Shown one piece after another: positions 60,603-64,000 of a stretch of DNA of 64,000 nucleotides; the first letter of the stretch is position 1; each line of letters begins with the position of its first letter. The notes under the pieces were generated by a model, which had not been told where the DNA came from, did not search any database, and saw only the letters and a list, made by a program, of their open reading frames with translations. The stretch lies in NCBI GenBank assembly GCA_016714225.1, contig JADJNS010000004.1, forward strand, positions 1 through 64,000. Direction: 5' to 3'. Source of the stretch: Archangiaceae bacterium. Lineage in GTDB: Bacteria > Myxococcota > Myxococcia > Myxococcales > Myxococcaceae. Both the position numbers and the translations under genes were made by a program.

Positions 60603-62291
60603 ATGCGACGGCTGGTTCTCGCGCTGCTCTTGCTCGCAGCCTGCCCGAAGAAGAGCACGCCAGATGCGGGCGTCAGCCCCGAGCTGCAGCCGAGCGCGGC
60701 GTGGCTCTCGGGCCAGCTGCCGGCGAGCGCGCTGGCCGGCACCCCGGTCAAGGGCGGCACCTTCACCATGCGGGTGCACGTCGAGCCCAACGGCCTCAAC
60801 CGCATGCACGACCAGCAGGCCGAGGGCACCATGACCCGCTACACGGTCGGGCCGCTCTACGAGACCCTGGCCGAGCTCGATCGCGACACCCACCCCCGCT
60901 ACGACTTGAAGCCCCTGCTGGCCGAGAAGTGGGAAGAGAGCGACGACCACCGCACCCTCACCGTGCACCTGCGGCGCGGGGTGCGCTTTCACGATGGCTC
61001 GACCTTCTCGAGCCGCGACGTGAAGGCGGTGGTCGATGCGGTGCGCAACCCCAAGAACCCCACCAAGGCCATCGCGAGCTACTTCGAAGACATCGACGCG
61101 CTCGCCACGCCCGACGACCACACCGTGGTGGTGAAGTGGAAGAAGGCGTACTTCCTCTCCACGCGTAACTTTCTCACCGCGCTGCCGATGATGCCGTCGA
61201 AGGCGCTCGAGGGTGACTTCGACACCCTCGCCATCAACCGCGCGCCCATCGGCACCGGCCCGTGGAAGTTCGCTTCGTGGGAGACCGGCCGCGCGCTGAC
61301 CTTCGTACGCTTCGAGGGCTACTGGGGCGCGCCGGCGTGGTTCGACCAGGTCGTCATTCGCTTCGTGAAGGACGAGACGGTCGCCGCCCAGCTCTGGGAG
61401 AAGGGCGAGTTCGACCTGATGACCCGCATTCAGCCCGCGGTGTGGCGCTCGATCGAGAAGCCCGAGGCAGGCAACGCCTGGGCGATCTCGGGCTACCACC
61501 GCGTGATGGCCAGCGAGAACAACTACGGCTGGGTGGGGTGGAACGAGCAGCGCCAGTTCTTCGCCGACAAGAAGGTGCGCACCGCGCTGGGGCACCTCTT
61601 CCCCTACGACAAGGTGGCGCGAAACATCGACCTGGGCCTCGAAGAGCCCACCACCTGCCCGTACTTCGCCCAAGGGCCCTCGTGCGACGCGTCGGTGAAG
61701 CCGCTGGCGTATGATCCCAAGCTCGCCGCGCAGCTGCTCGACGAGGCCGGCTGGCGCGACACCAACCAAGACGGGGTGCGCGACAAAGACGGCGTGCCGT
61801 TCAAGTTCACCTTCGTCTCCAACGCCTACTCGGTGAAGCTCGGCAAGCTGCTCCCGCTGCTGCAAGAAGAGCTGCGCAAGGCCGGCATCGAGATGGACAT
61901 CGAGAAGGTCGAGGCCGGCAGCTACATCAAGCGCCTGCGCGAGCAAGACTTCGACGCCTGCTCGCTCACCTGGAGCAACGCCGACCCGGTGCAAGACGAC
62001 TTCCCCACCTTCCACTCCAGCCAGGCCGGCAAGTCGGGCTCGAACTTCGTCGGCTATCGAAACCCCGACGTCGATCGCCTGCTCGAGCAGATTCGCGAAG
62101 AGTTCGACGACGGCCGCCGCGCCGCGCTCGAGCGCCAGGTGCACCGCGCGCTCTACGAAGATCAGGTCTACCTGTTCCTCACCAACCGCCCCACGCTCGA
62201 CGCGGTGAAGGTCGGCGTGCAGGGGCTCAAGCCCTCGCTCGCCTGGTACGACCTGCGCCGGGCGTGGCGCGCCGCCCCGCCCAGGCCGTGA
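60603..62291 (+). CDS. Dipeptide/oligopeptide ABC transporter substrate-binding lipoprotein
   Basis: 562 aa from ATG 60603. Lipobox LAAC (Cys14), short linker and then the SBP family 5 fold: GGTFTMRVHVEPNGLNRM, LKPLLAEKWEESDDHRTLTVHLRRGVRFHDG, GTGPWKFASWETG and the KVRTALGHLFPYDKV helix. It captures peptides in the periplasm for the two permeases encoded next. Its stop overlaps the first permease start (TGATG). A family member with similar length binds di- or oligopeptides; nickel or glutathione are other options. Confidence 0.93.
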   Translation: MRRLVLALLLLAACPKKSTPDAGVSPELQPSAAWLSGQLPASALAGTPVKGGTFTMRVHVEPNGLNRMHDQQAEGTMTRYTVGPLYETLAELDRDTHPRYDLKPLLAEKWEESDDHRTLTVHLRRGVRFHDGSTFSSRDVKAVVDAVRNPKNPTKAIASYFEDIDALATPDDHTVVVKWKKAYFLSTRNFLTALPMMPSKALEGDFDTLAINRAPIGTGPWKFASWETGRALTFVRFEGYWGAPAWFDQVVIRFVKDETVAAQLWEKGEFDLMTRIQPAVWRSIEKPEAGNAWAISGYHRVMASENNYGWVGWNEQRQFFADKKVRTALGHLFPYDKVARNIDLGLEEPTTCPYFAQGPSCDASVKPLAYDPKLAAQLLDEAGWRDTNQDGVRDKDGVPFKFTFVSNAYSVKLGKLLPLLQEELRKAGIEMDIEKVEAGSYIKRLREQDFDACSLTWSNADPVQDDFPTFHSSQAGKSGSNFVGYRNPDVDRLLEQIREEFDDGRRAALERQVHRALYEDQVYLFLTNRPTLDAVKVGVQGLKPSLAWYDLRRAWRAAPPRP

Positions 62292-63259
62292 TGCGGCGGT
62301 ACGTCTTCAAGCGCCTGCTGCAGATGCTGCCGACGTTTCTCGGCATCACGGTGATCACCTTCGCCATCGCGCACCTCGCTCCGGGAGACCCGCTGCAGCT
62401 CGACCCCGAGTCTTCTCGCGCGCTCTCGGTGCAGGTCGCGCCGCCTGCAGAGCCGCTGCCCACGCAGTACCTGCGCTGGCTCGAGCGGGTGCTCACCTTC
62501 GACTTCGGCCGCTCGCTCGCCGATCAGCGCCCCGTCACCCAGAAGCTCACCGAGGCCCTGCCCAAGACCCTGCTGCTCGCCCTGCTCGCGCTGGTGGTGG
62601 CCTACGGCCTGGCCATACCGCTCGGGGTGTACCAGGCGGCGCGCCCCCGCTCCCTGGTGTCACGCGCGCTCTCCACGCTGCTGTTCGTCGCCTACTCGGT
62701 GCCGGTGTTCTGGGTGGCGGTGATGGTGCTGCTCTTTCTCACCGGCGGGCGGGGGCCGGCGCTGTTCCCCTTCGAGGGTCTGCACTCGCCACAGAGCGCG
62801 AGCTACGGGCCGCTGGGGTACCTCGCCGACACCGCCTGGCACCTGGTGCTGCCGGTGGCCTGCCTCTCGTACGCCACGCTGGCGGTGGTGAGCCGGCAGG
62901 TGCGCGCCTCGATGACCCACGCGCTGGCGCAAGACTACGTGCAGGCGGCGCGCGCGCGCGGCATCGGCCGGCGCTCGATTCTCTTTCGCCACGCGCTGCG
63001 CAACTCGCTGTTGCCGGTGGTGACCATGCTGTCGTTCTCGCTGCCGTCGCTCATCGGCGGCAGCATCGTGGTCGAGCGCGCGTTCGGCATACCCGGCATG
63101 GGCTCGCTGGCCTTCGAGGCGATCGGCCAGCGCGACTACCCGGTGGTGATGGCGGTCTCGACCCTCACCGCGGTGGTGACCCTGCTCGCGGTGCTGGGCG
63201 CCGACCTGCTCTACGCGGTGGTCGACCCGCGCATTCGCGTCGAGGGCCCCTCGCGGTGA
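62291..63259 (+). CDS. Peptide ABC transporter permease, DppB type
   Basis: 322 aa from ATG 62291. Begins with MRRYVFKRLLQMLPTFLGIT, the usual start of DppB/OppB permeases, has six hydrophobic segments and the coupling loop QDYVQAARARGIGRRSILFRHALRNSLLP (EAA motif) that contacts the ATPase. Cotranslated with the binding protein upstream and with the second permease (GTGA overlap). Confidence 0.95.
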   Translation: MRRYVFKRLLQMLPTFLGITVITFAIAHLAPGDPLQLDPESSRALSVQVAPPAEPLPTQYLRWLERVLTFDFGRSLADQRPVTQKLTEALPKTLLLALLALVVAYGLAIPLGVYQAARPRSLVSRALSTLLFVAYSVPVFWVAVMVLLFLTGGRGPALFPFEGLHSPQSASYGPLGYLADTAWHLVLPVACLSYATLAVVSRQVRASMTHALAQDYVQAARARGIGRRSILFRHALRNSLLPVVTMLSFSLPSLIGGSIVVERAFGIPGMGSLAFEAIGQRDYPVVMAVSTLTAVVTLLAVLGADLLYAVVDPRIRVEGPSR

Positions 63260-64000
63260 CGCCCGCCGAAGAGCTGGTGCTGCCGTGGCGCCCCGCGGCG
63301 AAGAAGGGCAGGGGCCGCCTGGGGCTGGCCTGCCTCGGCGGCCTGGTCGTCACCGCGCTCGGCGCCGACCTGCTGGCCAGCGACCTGCCGCTGGCGGTGC
63401 GGGTCGACGCGCACACGTATCTCTTGCCGGCGCTCACCCGCCCCCCTCAGCTGCGCCTGTCGAACCAGGGCACCCTGGCCCAGACTGCCGAGTGGCAGCT
63501 GGGCACCCCGATACCCTTCGGGCCCAACCAGACCTTCGCCACCGCCACCGGCCGCACCGACGCGGCCCCCTGGGCGCCCGACCGTGAGCACCTGCTCGGC
63601 ACCGACGAGCTCGGGCGCGACGTGCTCGCCCGGCTGATTCACGGCTCGCGCGCGTCTTTGAGCATCGGGTTCGGGGCGGTGCTGATCTCGCTGCTGGTGG
63701 GGCTCTTGCTGGGCGTGCTGGCCGGCTGGTACCGGGGGCTGGTCGACGCGTGCCTCTCGCGGCTCACCGAGATGGCCTTCACCTTTCCCACCTTCTTCTT
63801 CTTCATCGCGCTGGCCGGGGTGCTCCGCTTCACCAGCGCGCTGCCGCTGGTGATCGGCATGGGGCTCTTGCGCTGGCCCGACATCGCCCGGCTGGCCCGC
63901 GCCGAGACGCTCAAGCTGCGAGAGCTCGACTTCGTGCTCGCCGCGCGGGTGCTGGGCGCTTCCGACGCGCGCATTCTCTGGCGCCACGTGGTGCCCAACG
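63256..64000 (+). CDS. Peptide ABC transporter permease, DppC type (3' end beyond window)
   Basis: At least 248 codons from GTG 63256, overlapping the previous stop by GTGA. It has an N-terminal helix, a periplasmic loop of about 100 residues (TYLLPALTRPPQLRL...), the DppC hallmark HLLGTDELGRDVLARLIHGSR and further helices (LISLLVGLLLGVLAGWYRG). The coupling loop (AARVLGASDARILWRHVVPN) is at the window edge. ATPase genes probably follow outside. Confidence 0.93.
   Translation, partial: MTPAEELVLPWRPAAKKGRGRLGLACLGGLVVTALGADLLASDLPLAVRVDAHTYLLPALTRPPQLRLSNQGTLAQTAEWQLGTPIPFGPNQTFATATGRTDAAPWAPDREHLLGTDELGRDVLARLIHGSRASLSIGFGAVLISLLVGLLLGVLAGWYRGLVDACLSRLTEMAFTFPTFFFFIALAGVLRFTSALPLVIGMGLLRWPDIARLARAETLKLRELDFVLAARVLGASDARILWRHVVPN

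Overview
The window is high-GC DNA from a predatory/soil-type Myxococcota (deltaproteobacterial lineage). The evidence is the gene repertoire: many lipoproteins with Cys-rich or Gly-Thr-Ala stalk regions, a DUF1592/DUF1552 pair, a Ser/Thr kinase fused to a beta-propeller and paired with an ECF-type sigma factor, a MYXO-CTERM-like tail, a TIGR02996-like domain and HadAB-like dehydratases. No rRNA, tRNA, CRISPR array, transposase or prophage genes are visible. The genus cannot be fixed from the sequence alone.

Layout. 1-2.6 kb: end of an M11-like metalloprotease and a Cys-rich lipoprotein. 2.6-7.4 kb (minus): a carbohydrate-active-looking lipoprotein broken by one stop codon, a zinc-ribbon methyltransferase and a UbiB-type kinase, read as one coupled unit; downstream lies a histidine-kinase scrap. 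7.5-9.6 kb: a calpain/papain-like protease, a 172-bp hairpin element and a CsgG-like secreted protein. 9.6-12.7 kb: kinase-propeller plus sigma factor. 12.8-15.3 kb: a frameshifted S41 protease lipoprotein and an Ig-like gene remnant. 15.3-18.5 kb: DUF1592/DUF1552 pair. 18.6-22.7 kb: two divergent repeat-stalk lipoproteins, both frameshifted, around a TPR gene. 22.7-27 kb: rmuC-mutS. 27-30.4 kb: a membrane protein, an apparently inactive amidase-like protein and an active peptidoglycan amidase. 30.6-39 kb: a propeller lipoprotein, a DegP/HtrA protease and SMC. 39-50.5 kb: a vWA protein, an alpha/beta hydrolase, an EcsC-like protein, a DUF58-MoxR-zinc-ribbon operon, a HEAT-cyclophilin fusion, a PqqD-like/HlyD protein and an HD-GYP regulator. 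50.6-54.7 kb: a lipid-metabolism run (DapB-fold dehydrogenase, HadA/HadB-like hydratases, acyl-CoA dehydrogenase with a frameshift). 54.7-64 kb: a hydrolase, an LRR/zinc-finger protein, ExbB/ExbD and a dipeptide ABC importer running off the end.

Two themes stand out. First, lesions (one nonsense codon, about six single-base frameshifts, two gene scraps) fall mainly in accessory surface genes, while mutS, smc, rmuC, htrA and ubiB are intact; this fits decay or phase variation, though assembly indels in short G/C runs are not excluded. Second, four intergenic inverted-repeat elements (93-194 bp, arms of 22-46 bp) sit at gene boundaries without any transposase. The most specific regulatory signal is a hairpin that shows the Shine-Dalgarno sequence of the PqqD-HlyD gene in its loop.
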